Below are positions 44,898 to 53,415 of a stretch of DNA of 64,000 nucleotides, in pieces. Source of the DNA: Blastococcus sp. HT6-4 (lineage in GTDB: Bacteria > Actinomycetota > Actinomycetes > Mycobacteriales > Geodermatophilaceae). Below the pieces are notes generated by a model that worked only from the letters and a program-made list of their open reading frames with translations, made no database searches and was not told the origin of the DNA. Location: assembly GCF_039679125.1 (NCBI RefSeq), contig NZ_CP155551.1, forward strand, positions 62,001 to 126,000, given 5' to 3'. The translations under genes were made by a program, and so were the position numbers. Numbering within the stretch: the stretch's first letter is position 1; each line of letters opens with the position of its first letter.

Positions 44898-45907
44898 TCA
44901 GAGCGGGGCGACGTCCTCGGGGTGCAGGTCGGGGCGGGTCCGGACGAACCGCAGCGGGTGGCGGAAGACCCCGCCTGCAGGGCGGCGTCGGCGCTGACCT
45001 CGACCACGACGGTGGGGTCGACGCGGGTGAGCGGGACCGAGAGCCGGCCGCCGCCGAACCGGCCGGTGCCGATGCGCGCGGGCCACGGGTGGTCGTCCCG
45101 CGCCGGGCGGAGCGCGGCCGCCAGCTCGGCCGACTGGTGCGGGGAGAGCGGGCTGGTCCGGCCGACGACGACGAGCTCGCCGTCCCGGTACCGGCCGGCC
45201 ACCAGCTGGCTCGGGCGCTCGAGCGGGCCGATGACGCCGCCGGCGAGCACCTCGGTGGTCTCCCAGCTCTTCACCTTCAGCCAGTCGCGGCGGCCCGGGG
45301 CGTAGCGGGTGGCGGCTCCCTTGACGACCAGCCCCTCGACGCCGGCGGGGCGGAAGTCGTCGAACCACTGCTGTGCCTGCGCGGGGTCGGCGGTCACGGG
45401 GGAGAGCTGCAGCGGAGGCGCCCACCGCCCGGCGAGCTCCTCCAGGGCGGCGCGGCGCCGGGTGAAGGTGCGGCCGCGCAGGTCCTCCAAGCCCGCGGCC
45501 AGCAGGTCGAACGCGACGTAGGAGGCCGGTGCGGCGGCCACCTGCGCGGCGATCCGGCCGGGAGAGGCGACCATCCGGCGCTGCAGCAGCCCGAAGTCCA
45601 GCCGCTCGTCGTGCCAGATGACGACCTCGCCGTCGACCACGCACCCCGGGGGCAGCTGGGCCAGCGCGGCGGCGGCGACGTCGGGGAACCGGTCGGTGAG
45701 GTCGCGGCCCTGCTTGGACCACAGCCGGGTGGAGCTCCGGTCGCGCACGATCACCAGCCGGTAGCCGTCCCACTTGGGCTCGTAGCGGCAACCGCCGGCC
45801 AGCGCCGGGGGCTGCGGGATCGCGCGCACCGGCTTGGCCAGCTGCACCCCGACCGGCCCGGCCAGCTCGGGTGGCAGCGCGGGCAGGCCCGGGGCGGACG
45901 ACGGCAC
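44898..45907 (-). pseudogene. ligC: ATP-dependent DNA ligase (LigC-like) with a 3'-terminal frameshift
   Basis: The adenylation domain is complete: motif I KWDGYRL with the nucleophilic Lys, VVDGEVV, FDLLAAGLEDLRGR, EGLVVKG and motif V WLKVKSWETTEV. An OB-fold domain follows. At about base 44978 the frame is lost in a run of four G (minus strand) just after SADAALQAG. Restoring one G gives VFRHPLRFVRTRPDLHPEDV and a stop at 44898, the usual end for this family. As given, the last 23 residues are replaced. Length about 336 residues fits LigC-type enzymes that act in repair. An in-frame start at 45985 is also open. Confidence 0.8.
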
Positions 45908-46016
45908 CCGGACAGCCTGCTGGCCGGCCACTCCCCGCGCACCCCGGCCGGGGGCGTACCCACCCGATCGTGGGCCGGTCGCCACGCTCCGTGCCGCGGT
46001 CCTCCGGTGGCCGGGC

Positions 46017-46544
46017 TCAGGGGCGCGACAGGAGCAGCAGCGAGTAGGCGGCGAGCGACGGACCGTCGGTGAACCGGCCGTCGCCGATCATGACCCGGAG
46101 CTCCGTCTCGGTCACGAAGGCCGCCACCATGTCGGCCTCGGTGACCTCCCGGGCCGTCGGGCCGGAGGTCAGGTCGGTGGCCAGCCAGACGTCGAACTCC
46201 TGGGTGGACAGCCCCGGGGCGAGGTCCAGGCGGCCCAGGTGGTCCAGCGCCCCCGCCCGCAGCCCGGTCTCCTCGGCCAGCTCCGCGCGGGCGAGGTCCG
46301 CCGGCGAGCCGCCGTCGCCGTCGGCCCACGTGCCCTGCGGGAACTCCCAGGTACGGCGGCCGACGGGGTGGCGGAACTGCTGGACCACCCAGAGCCCGTC
46401 GCGCTCGGCGGCCAGCACGACGGCGAAGTGCGGCTTCTCGACGACGCCGTACACCCCCGACGAGCCGTCCGCCCGCTCCACCGTGTCCTCGCGCACCCGG
46501 ATCCACGGGTTCCGGTACACCTCCCGGCTGCCTGTCGTCCGCAC
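46017..46544 (-). CDS. Nudix hydrolase, ADP-ribose pyrophosphatase-like
   Basis: The 175-residue protein has a Nudix-box region GSPADLARAELAEETGL, in which the first Glu and the usual Arg of the REL are substituted but the core EExG is present. The upstream strand VVQQFRHPVGRRTWEFPQG is typical of ADP-ribose/NDP-sugar pyrophosphatases. The ATG at 46544 lies divergently 28 bases from the DUF1992 gene start. Substrate is inferred only from family resemblance. Confidence 0.9.
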   Translation of the reverse strand: MRTTGSREVYRNPWIRVREDTVERADGSSGVYGVVEKPHFAVVLAAERDGLWVVQQFRHPVGRRTWEFPQGTWADGDGGSPADLARAELAEETGLRAGALDHLGRLDLAPGLSTQEFDVWLATDLTSGPTAREVTEADMVAAFVTETELRVMIGDGRFTDGPSLAAYSLLLLSRP

Positions 46545-46571
46545 GTGCCGAGCGTGTCAGACGAGGCGACC

Positions 46572-47096
46572 ATGGGAGTGGTGACCGAGCGCAAGCCTCA
46601 CGGAATGTCCTTCGAGACCTGGGTGGAGTCGCAGATCGCCCGGGGGGTGGAACGCGGCGACTTCGACACCCTCTCCGGGGCGGGCCGGCCGTTGCGCCGC
46701 GAGGATCTCACCCAGGACGCCCACGACTGGGCCGTGGCCAAGGCCCGGCGTGAAGGGCTGGACACCGCGGCGATGCTCCCGCCGGGCCTGGCCCTGCGGC
46801 GCGAGCGCGACCAGCTGCCCGAGCGGGCGGTGCGGCTGGCGTCGGAGGCCGAGGTGCGGGCGCTGGCCGAGGACTACAACGCGCGGGTGGAGGCCTTCTG
46901 GCGCCGTCCCCAGGAGAGCCGCTGGGCCCCCGTGCCCGGACTCGCCGACGTCGAGGCGCTGGTGGCCGGATGGGCCGCCGCCCGACCCGATCCCGGGCCG
47001 GTCGACCCCCCACCAGTGGGCCCGGCGGCCCGCCGCCATCGTGCCGGGTTGCTGCGGTGGGTGCGGTGGGTGCGGTGGCGAGGCCACCCGGGCTAG
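46572..47096 (+). CDS. DUF1992 (DnaJ homologue subfamily C 28-like conserved domain) protein
   Basis: The 174-residue protein has the DUF1992 core FETWVESQIARGVERGDFDTLSGAGRPL at about 12-40, then a helical region and a Pro-rich basic C-terminus. The domain is conserved in bacteria and in eukaryotic DNAJC28 but its role is unknown. ATG 46572 or the GTG three codons later could be the start. Confidence 0.87.
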   Translation: MGVVTERKPHGMSFETWVESQIARGVERGDFDTLSGAGRPLRREDLTQDAHDWAVAKARREGLDTAAMLPPGLALRRERDQLPERAVRLASEAEVRALAEDYNARVEAFWRRPQESRWAPVPGLADVEALVAGWAAARPDPGPVDPPPVGPAARRHRAGLLRWVRWVRWRGHPG

Positions 47097-47468
47097 CCGT
47101 CCCGTCGTCTTGCCGGGACCGGGGGGATGGATCCCTCGGGGTCAGCCGGTCACGTCCGGCCCGGCGCTACTGATCTCCGTCGGGCAGGGCACGGAGTACC
47201 GGACGATCCACACGTTTCCGAGAGAGCTCCAGTTCTCCCCCTGGATGGGGCGAGCGGCCGGCCTTGGCGGCGGGGCGGTGCCCCATCTGCGCCCCGCCCG
47301 GCGTACCGCCGGCCCGCGGACGACGAGCCCCTCGTGCTGCGCCGACCGACGCCGGCGCAGGCTTCTTGACAGTGCGTGTTCGATCCAGCACTGTTCGTTG
47401 CAGTAATTCCGGGCTGCGTCAGCGACTCCGTCGTCTCGGCGAAGCATCGAGACGACGGGCCGACGTCC
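47097..47468. other. Upstream region of the DUF1906-like cassette, with a -35-like element
   Basis: No gene is apparent. GC is slightly lower than in neighbouring DNA. TTGACA occurs at 47366-47371, but no good -10 hexamer sits at 17-18 bases, so it is only a candidate. The reading frame of the next gene is open back to a GTG at 47376. Confidence 0.35.
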
Positions 47469-49868
47469 GTGGACCAGATGGTGTCGGAGGCGCAGCGGTG
47501 GGTGAACCGCACCTACGCCGGCCGGGCCGGCTACCAGGGGTGCGAGGAGGACGGGCGAACCGGCTGGCCGGTGATGTACTCGCTCACTCGCGCACTCCAG
47601 CTCGAGCTGGGCATCACCACGACGTCGAACACGTTCGGTCCCACGACCCTCAGCAAGCTGCAGGCCAAGGGTGACATCGGCCCCGGGGAACCGAACACGA
47701 ACATCGTCGCGATCATCCAGGCCGCCCTGTACTGCAAGGGCTATTCTCCCGGGGCCATCAGCGGGTCCTTCGGTCCGGGGACGACCGGCGTGGTCGGCCG
47801 GGTGATGTCCGACATGGGCCTGGGGTCGTTCAGCAACGGCACGGTGCAGCCGAAGGTGTTCAAGTCGCTGCTCACCATGGACGCCTACGTGGTCGTGTCA
47901 TCGGGCACGCCTGCGGTTCGGGAGATCCAGCAGTGGCTGAACAGTCGCTACTGGAAGCGCACCAACTTCTTCATCAGCCCGTGCGACGGCCTCTACACAC
48001 GGGACGTGCAGAAGGCTCTGATGATGGGCATCCAGTACGAACTGGGCATCGCGGACGCATCGGTGAACGGCAACTTCGGCCCGGCCACGCAGTCAGGGTT
48101 GCGGAGCCGCGAGCTGACGCTGAACAGCACGGGCATCTTCGTGCAGTTGCTCTCCGCGGCCTGCGTGTTCAACGGCGCCTTCTCCCTGCCCGACTCGCCG
48201 AGCGACACCTACGTCACCACCTTCCGGAGCACCTTCGACGCGAAGCTGTCGGAGTGGATCAGGGCGTTCCAGCAGTTCTCCTACCTGCCGGTCACCGGCA
48301 TCGGGGACTACACGACCTGGGCGCAGCTGCTGGTTTCCATGGGCGACGTCAACCGGAGGGTGTACGGCTGCGACACGGCCGAGACCATCACCGCATCACG
48401 CGCCGCCGCGCTGGTGAAGGCCAACGGGCCCGATCGTCCGGGGTACATGGTCGTCGGCCGATACCTCAAGAACGTCCCCGGCGGCCGGCTGGACAAGGAG
48501 ATCAAGCCCGGGGAGCTCGAGGTCATCTTCGCTGCGGGCATGCGCGTTCGGCCGATCATGCAGGTGGCGGGGAACGCCAAGACTGACTTCACGCGCCTGG
48601 CCGGGCAGGGGCAGGGGTTCGATGCCCACGACCGTGCCGTTGGCTACGGGTTCAACCCGGGTACGACGATCTACTTCGCTGTCGACTACGACGCCACGGA
48701 CGCCGACATCGACAGCTACGTCCTCGAGTACTTCCGTGGTGTACAGCAGGCGTTCCAGTACAGCGGACGGCGCTACGTGGTGGGCGTCTACGGCTCTCGG
48801 AACGTCTGCCGCCGGGTGAGCGCCGCCGGCCTCGCCTCGAAGTCCTTCGTCTCGAGCATGTCCTACGGGTTCTCCGGCAACTTGGGTTTTCCGCTGCCCG
48901 CGAACTGGGCGTTCAACCAGATCCAGGAGATCGCCTTCACCACGGGCACCGAGTCCTTCCCCCTGGACCGGGACGCCCACCGACCGGAGATCGATCCGGG
49001 CGTCGGACCGGAGAACGTCGGCAGCGAGGCACGCGAGGTCGAGGAGTACATGGCCTACGTAGACGCTCTCTACCAGTGCGCGGTCGACTACGGGGACGGG
49101 GACCCCAGCATCCGCGTGCTGCAGTATCTCCGCGGCCGAAAGTACGGGACCGAACCGGGGTGGCCGGAACTGCTTCCCACCGCACCGAGCGCCTGGCTGA
49201 CGTACGTGGCGGCCCACGCCCCGAGACACGACCCCCAGTTCGTCGAGCCAGGCTCGAACGTCGCGCTCGACATCGACCACTGGGCAGCGGCCGCGTCGAC
49301 GATCGTGCAGTACGGACACGGCAGCCCAGCGCCCGACCGGTACTCCTCGAACCGAGGCGACTTCGGCGGCTGGATGGGCGATCTGTGCAGCTTCTACGGG
49401 GACTGGCGGGCCAACGAGGAGTCCTACGCCTCGGGTTACCTCTTCTGCCAGGACCGGCTGGGTACCGTCACAGGGTTGTCTTCGTTCAGCATGAAGGACC
49501 TGCTCGAGGACGTCGACGGTTTCCACATCGGCCTCGCCGTGCGAGCGGGGCAGCCGATCAACCAGGCATTCCGCACGTACTACGCCGCCCAGGGGTGTTA
49601 CACCACGCGGTTCAGCTCGTTCTGGCGCCAGCGGTATGCCGCCGACCGGTACACCTGCATGAGCGCGGCCAAGACGACTCTCTACGGCGGGCACAACGAC
49701 CCGCAGGACGTTCTCCTCGAGGGCTTGGCGCACGCCGTGATGCTTCAGCAGGTGGGCTACGAATTGTTCGTGCCGCCGGTGCACATGCCCGACCAGAAGC
49801 TCACCCCTTTCCTCGAGGGGTATGCCGACGTCCTCCAGCGGCTGGCGGACGGGGAGTACCAGCGGTGA
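47469..49868 (+). CDS. Large DUF1906 (Rv2525c-like) glycoside-hydrolase-fold protein with unknown C-terminal domain
   Basis: The protein of about 800 residues has an N-terminal region with peptidoglycan-binding-like repeats (TRALQLELGI, SFGPGTTGVVGRV, NGNFGPATQSGL), then a DUF1906 domain (about 330-545; YMVVGRYLKNVPGG, GTTIYFAVDYDATDADI, YVVGVYGSRNVCRRV) as in Rv2525c, a TIM-barrel protein linked to cell-wall homeostasis. The last 250 residues form a separate domain (DIDHWAAAASTIVQYG, GDWRANEESYASGYLFCQD) that I do not recognise. The GTG at 47469 fits the family start; 47376 is an alternative. No classical signal peptide is seen. It is followed by a membrane and a Tat-exported protein. Confidence 0.8.
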   Translation: MDQMVSEAQRWVNRTYAGRAGYQGCEEDGRTGWPVMYSLTRALQLELGITTTSNTFGPTTLSKLQAKGDIGPGEPNTNIVAIIQAALYCKGYSPGAISGSFGPGTTGVVGRVMSDMGLGSFSNGTVQPKVFKSLLTMDAYVVVSSGTPAVREIQQWLNSRYWKRTNFFISPCDGLYTRDVQKALMMGIQYELGIADASVNGNFGPATQSGLRSRELTLNSTGIFVQLLSAACVFNGAFSLPDSPSDTYVTTFRSTFDAKLSEWIRAFQQFSYLPVTGIGDYTTWAQLLVSMGDVNRRVYGCDTAETITASRAAALVKANGPDRPGYMVVGRYLKNVPGGRLDKEIKPGELEVIFAAGMRVRPIMQVAGNAKTDFTRLAGQGQGFDAHDRAVGYGFNPGTTIYFAVDYDATDADIDSYVLEYFRGVQQAFQYSGRRYVVGVYGSRNVCRRVSAAGLASKSFVSSMSYGFSGNLGFPLPANWAFNQIQEIAFTTGTESFPLDRDAHRPEIDPGVGPENVGSEAREVEEYMAYVDALYQCAVDYGDGDPSIRVLQYLRGRKYGTEPGWPELLPTAPSAWLTYVAAHAPRHDPQFVEPGSNVALDIDHWAAAASTIVQYGHGSPAPDRYSSNRGDFGGWMGDLCSFYGDWRANEESYASGYLFCQDRLGTVTGLSSFSMKDLLEDVDGFHIGLAVRAGQPINQAFRTYYAAQGCYTTRFSSFWRQRYAADRYTCMSAAKTTLYGGHNDPQDVLLEGLAHAVMLQQVGYELFVPPVHMPDQKLTPFLEGYADVLQRLADGEYQR

Positions 49869-49899
49869 CCGGCAGGACAGTGCTCGGGCGCGGCGGCAC

Positions 49900-50298
49900 A
49901 TGACTCTGTCCCGGGCCGCCGACACCTGGGGACTGGCGGCGATCGGCTCCCTGTGCGTGCTCCTGGCCCTGTGCGGCATCGGCGCGTTCCACGTGCTGAT
50001 CATCAGTGCACCGCAGGTGTGCGTGGAGCGGAACCTCCGGTACGACGACGACCCGCTCGTACATACCGGCCCGACATCCTTCCCGTTCTCCAACCGGTGC
50101 AACTCGGACCCGGAATCCGAGCTCGTCCCGGACTACGTCAACCCCGGGATCGCGCTGGCCGGAGCCGCGACCCTGCTGTTCCTCGCGGCCGGCGCGGTGG
50201 CGCAGCTCCGCTACCGCCGACGTGTGCGGCAGCTCTCGACCGACGGCCACGACGACCGCCTCCCGCTGGGCGCCGACGAAGATTGGGACCGACCATGA
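49900..50298 (+). CDS. Small protein with two membrane segments, unknown
   Basis: The 132-residue protein has hydrophobic segments at about 10-36 and 83-103. The extracytoplasmic loop between them holds two cysteines (APQVCVERN, FSNRCNSDPE) that could form a disulfide. Its stop overlaps the ATG of the next gene (ATGA), so the two are co-translated. It follows the DUF1906-like gene by 31 bases. I know of no family. Confidence 0.65.
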   Translation: MTLSRAADTWGLAAIGSLCVLLALCGIGAFHVLIISAPQVCVERNLRYDDDPLVHTGPTSFPFSNRCNSDPESELVPDYVNPGIALAGAATLLFLAAGAVAQLRYRRRVRQLSTDGHDDRLPLGADEDWDRP

Positions 50299-50963
50299 CC
50301 TCCTCCGCGCTCTCCAGGCGACGCTTCCTGGTCGCCGGCGCCGGCGTCCTCACGGCCGCCGTCGTCGCATCTGCTCCGGGGCTCGCGGCAGCTGCGCCGC
50401 CGGCGGGACCACGCCCGTGGACCCGGGGGAGGTCGGCCAACGGGTGGCCCGTCCTCGGCACCGTCGACGCCGTCCCGATCGAAGGCAGCGACCTCACCGT
50501 CCGGGTGGCCGGCGGCGACGTCGCCCTCATCCTCACCCACGTCGCCCGCCGCTTCCACTACGACATCGACGGTCTCCGGGTGGGGGACCTCACCGGCCAC
50601 GCATCCACTCGCGAGGTCACCGAGGACTACGAGTCGAACTACCTCTCGGGTACCGCGATCGCCATCCGTGCCGGCGGATATCCGCTGGGCGCCAGCGGGA
50701 ACCTCTATCCCAATGAGCTGATCGTCGTCCGCGACATCCTCGCCGAGTGCGACGGGGTGGTCCGGTGGGGCGGGGACGAGCGGGTGCCCAAGGAGAGCCA
50801 CTTCCAGATCGACCGCGGCCCGAACGACAAGCGGGTCCGGCAGCTCGCGGACAAGATCCGGTCGTGGGAGCACAAACCCAGCCAGGGCGCCGGAACCGTC
50901 GATCCGTTCAGCGTGGGGCGCCGCGAGGCTGCGCGTGACATGGAGCGGCAGCAGACCGACTGA
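50295..50963 (+). CDS. Tat-exported protein resembling peptidase M15_4 (VanY-like) with missing zinc ligands
   Basis: The 222-residue protein starts with a twin-arginine signal (SRRRFLVAGAGVLTAA, cleavage after AAA near residue 38). The body resembles the M15_4/VanY D-Ala-D-Ala carboxypeptidase fold: YESNYLSGTAIAI aligns with the zinc motif SxxHxxGxAxD, GVVRWGGD is kept, and ESHFQID aligns with the third His. The first zinc His is Tyr and the zinc Asp is Ala, so it is probably inactive. Its position behind the DUF1906-like protein suggests a cell-wall-binding role. Confidence 0.75.
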   Translation: MTSSALSRRRFLVAGAGVLTAAVVASAPGLAAAAPPAGPRPWTRGRSANGWPVLGTVDAVPIEGSDLTVRVAGGDVALILTHVARRFHYDIDGLRVGDLTGHASTREVTEDYESNYLSGTAIAIRAGGYPLGASGNLYPNELIVVRDILAECDGVVRWGGDERVPKESHFQIDRGPNDKRVRQLADKIRSWEHKPSQGAGTVDPFSVGRREAARDMERQQTD

Positions 50964-51036
50964 GTGAGCGGTCACGGCCGTCACCACCACCTGCGCCCGA
51001 ACCCCCGGCCACCTGGTGTCGGCGCTGACGTGCCGG

Positions 51037-51162
51037 TCAGTCCTGCTCGTCGTCTCGGCGCGCGTCGTGCTCGCGGGTGGCCATGCCGCCGTGCCCGCCC
51101 TCGTCGTGCTGCCCCGGGCGCAGGTTGTTCGTCTCGTCGTCGTCCGTGCGTGGCTCGGTCAT
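51037..51162 (-). CDS. Small acidic hydrophilic protein, hypothetical
   Basis: The 41-residue frame starting MTEPRTDDDETNNLR is hydrophilic and rich in Asp, Glu, His and Gly (QHDEGGHGGMATREHD). It has only a modest ribosome binding site. Such proteins are found in related actinobacteria, but evidence here is the reading frame and codon bias only. Confidence 0.35.
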   Translation of the reverse strand: MTEPRTDDDETNNLRPGQHDEGGHGGMATREHDARRDDEQD

Positions 51163-51293
51163 GGCCGCCAGCCTGCGCTCCCAGGCCCGTCCCCGCCCGC
51201 CGAGTCGTTCGCTCGTCGCGAACCCGGGGCCGCGGTCGGATGCTCGTGGCCCGCCCGGGTACGGGTCGGCTACCAGCGACGAAGGAGACCGGC

Positions 51294-51461
51294 ATGACCG
51301 AGGTACCAGGGACCGACCGCGACGAGGCACGGGAGAACGTGCTCGAGGAGACGCCGATCACCCCGGAGGGCGTCGAGCAGGACACGTCCACCGGGGGCGA
51401 CGAGGGACAGACCGGCGACCAGGCCAAGCCTGAGGCCGGCGGCACCGAACCCATCACCTGA
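51294..51461 (+). CDS. Small acidic protein, hypothetical
   Basis: The 55-residue protein (MTEVPGTDRDEARENVLEE...) is strongly acidic and lacks hydrophobic segments, so it should be intrinsically disordered. AAGGAG lies 7 bases before the ATG, which supports translation. It is followed 8 bases on by a very strong bidirectional hairpin. Function unknown. Confidence 0.55.
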   Translation: MTEVPGTDRDEARENVLEETPITPEGVEQDTSTGGDEGQTGDQAKPEAGGTEPIT

Positions 51462-51469
51462 CCCGAGCG

Positions 51470-51510
51470 CAGTCGGTCTCTGCCCAGCCGGGCTGGGCAG
51501 AGACCGACTG
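51470..51510. terminator. Bidirectional terminator hairpin between the small acidic gene and hyuB
   Basis: Bases 51470-51489 and 51491-51510 are exact reverse complements around a single central base, so a stem of about 18-20 bp can form. It lies between convergent genes, 9 bases after one stop and 12 before the other. No T-run follows in either direction, as is common for high-GC actinobacterial terminators. Confidence 0.85.
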
Positions 51511-51522
51511 TCCGCGGAACCC

Positions 51523-53415
51523 CTACAGGACGTCGAACTCGTTGAACGCGGCGCCGCCGGAGAGGGTGGCGTAGCCCGGCCCGCGGTCGAAGAACGGCTC
51601 CTCGCCGGTGCGCGCGGCCCGCAGCGACGCACGCAGCTCCTCGGTCGCCCCGAGGTCGGCCAGGCCGTCGTCGAGGACGACGACGCCGTAGTCCTCCCGC
51701 GCGCCGGCCACCGACACCTTGCGCCAGGCGATGTCCCGCAGCACCTCGTCCACCGGCCGCTCCAGCGGGTCGCCCCAGCCGCCGCCACCCGTCGTCCGGA
51801 TCCGCACCACCGTGCCGGCCTTCAGCGGCTCGGCGTCGGCGAGCGCGTCCACCTCGTGCTCGTCGGGGCCACCCGGGTCGACGGTGATCTGGAACGGCCG
51901 GCCGGCCTTGCCGCCCTTCACCCCCCAGCAGGCGAGGATCGAGCGGTCGGCGATCGACATGAAGTGCGCGTCGCGGAGCACCCGGATGTGCTTCTCGTAG
52001 CCGCAGCCGCCGCGGTACCGGCCGGGGCCGCCGGAGTCCATCGCCAGCCCGAGCCGCTCGACGCGCAGCGGGAAACGGCCCTCGGTGAACTCGGTCGGCA
52101 GGTTCCGGGAGTCGGGGACGACGTGGATGGTGTCCTCGCCGTCGGCGTAGTACCGCCCGCCGGACCCGCCGCCGAGCACCTCGCGCATGAGGTACGGCTC
52201 GCCGTCGACGTCCGTGCCGTAGACGCCGGTGTAGCGGATCGTCTCCTGGTCGGCGGGCATCCGGCCGCCGGTGGCCTTGGCCAGCACGCCGGCGAGGACG
52301 CCGAGCAGCCGCAGGATCACGAACGTCCGGGCGTTCGTCGGCGCCGGGAAGATCGGGGTGAGCAGCGTCCCCTTCTCGGGGAACCGCATCTCGATCAGCG
52401 GCACGACGCCCTCGTTGACGTCCAGCTGCGCCATCCGCTCCGGGCTCTCGGCCAGGTTGCGCAGGATCGGCGCCAGCCACTTCTTCAGGAAGTTGCCGTC
52501 GGCGTAGTCGCCGCAGTGGTTGATCGGGCCCTTGGCCTGCGGGCCGGTGCCGGTGAAGTCGATGACCAGCGGCGTCTCCTGGGTGGAGTCCATGGTCAGC
52601 GTGATGCGCTGGCGGTGCAGCTTCGGCTCGTCCACGCCGTCGTGCTCGGCGTAGTCCTCCCAGACGTAGGTGCCGTCGGGGATCTGGCTCAGGATCTCCC
52701 GCCGGTAGACCTCGGTGGAGCTGGCGAGGATGACGTCGAACGCCGCCTCGACGGCTTCGACCCCGTACCGGTCGAACAGCTCACCGAGCCGGCGTGCCCC
52801 GGCCAGGCAGGCCGAGCACTCGGCGTCGAGGTCGGCGGCCAGCGAGTCGGGCATCCGCGAGTTGCGCGTCATGATCTTCAGCGCGCTCTCGTTGGGCACG
52901 CCGCGGTCCCACAGCTTGATCGGGGGGACCATCAGGCCCTCCTCGTACACGCTGGTGGCCGCCGACGGCATCGAGCCGGGCACCGCGCCGCCGATGTCGT
53001 CGTGGTGGCCGAACGCCTGGATGAACGCGACGACCCGCGGCTCGCCGCCGTCCGCGGACGCGAAGACCGGCACGGTCACGCAGAGGTCGGGCAGGTGGCC
53101 GATGCCGCCCTCGGAGGCGTAGACGTCGTTGTGGAAGAAGACGTCCCCCACCTGCATCGTCTCGATCGGGTAGTCGCGCACCACCGGGTGCACGAGCGCC
53201 GAGTACGACCGGCCGGTGAGCTTGCGCAGGTTCCGGTCGTGGATGCCGGCCCGGAAGTCGTGCGCGTCGCGGATCATCGGCGAGCGCGAGGTCCGGCCGA
53301 TCGAGGTCTCGACCTCCTTCTCGATCGCCGCCAGCGTGCCGGCGACGATCTCGACGAGGACCGGGTCGGCGTCGACCGTCGTGTCGTTCAGCGGCCCCGT
53401 CGGGAAGGCGCTCAT
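51523..53415 (-). CDS. hyuB: Hydantoinase/oxoprolinase B subunit (HyuB)
   Basis: The 630-residue protein matches the hydantoinase B / acetophenone-acetone carboxylase alpha family: VGDVFFHNDVYASEGGIGHLPD, AFGHHDDIGGAVPGSM, YEEGLMVPPIKL, GGSGGRYYADGED, DSGGPGRYRGGCGYEKH and TTGGGGWGDPLER. It works with the HyuA subunit whose gene overlaps its start (ATGA-type 4-base overlap). ATP-dependent opening of a cyclic imide or carboxylation of a ketone are both possible. Substrate is not evident. Confidence 0.93.
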   Translation of the reverse strand: MSAFPTGPLNDTTVDADPVLVEIVAGTLAAIEKEVETSIGRTSRSPMIRDAHDFRAGIHDRNLRKLTGRSYSALVHPVVRDYPIETMQVGDVFFHNDVYASEGGIGHLPDLCVTVPVFASADGGEPRVVAFIQAFGHHDDIGGAVPGSMPSAATSVYEEGLMVPPIKLWDRGVPNESALKIMTRNSRMPDSLAADLDAECSACLAGARRLGELFDRYGVEAVEAAFDVILASSTEVYRREILSQIPDGTYVWEDYAEHDGVDEPKLHRQRITLTMDSTQETPLVIDFTGTGPQAKGPINHCGDYADGNFLKKWLAPILRNLAESPERMAQLDVNEGVVPLIEMRFPEKGTLLTPIFPAPTNARTFVILRLLGVLAGVLAKATGGRMPADQETIRYTGVYGTDVDGEPYLMREVLGGGSGGRYYADGEDTIHVVPDSRNLPTEFTEGRFPLRVERLGLAMDSGGPGRYRGGCGYEKHIRVLRDAHFMSIADRSILACWGVKGGKAGRPFQITVDPGGPDEHEVDALADAEPLKAGTVVRIRTTGGGGWGDPLERPVDEVLRDIAWRKVSVAGAREDYGVVVLDDGLADLGATEELRASLRAARTGEEPFFDRGPGYATLSGGAAFNEFDVL

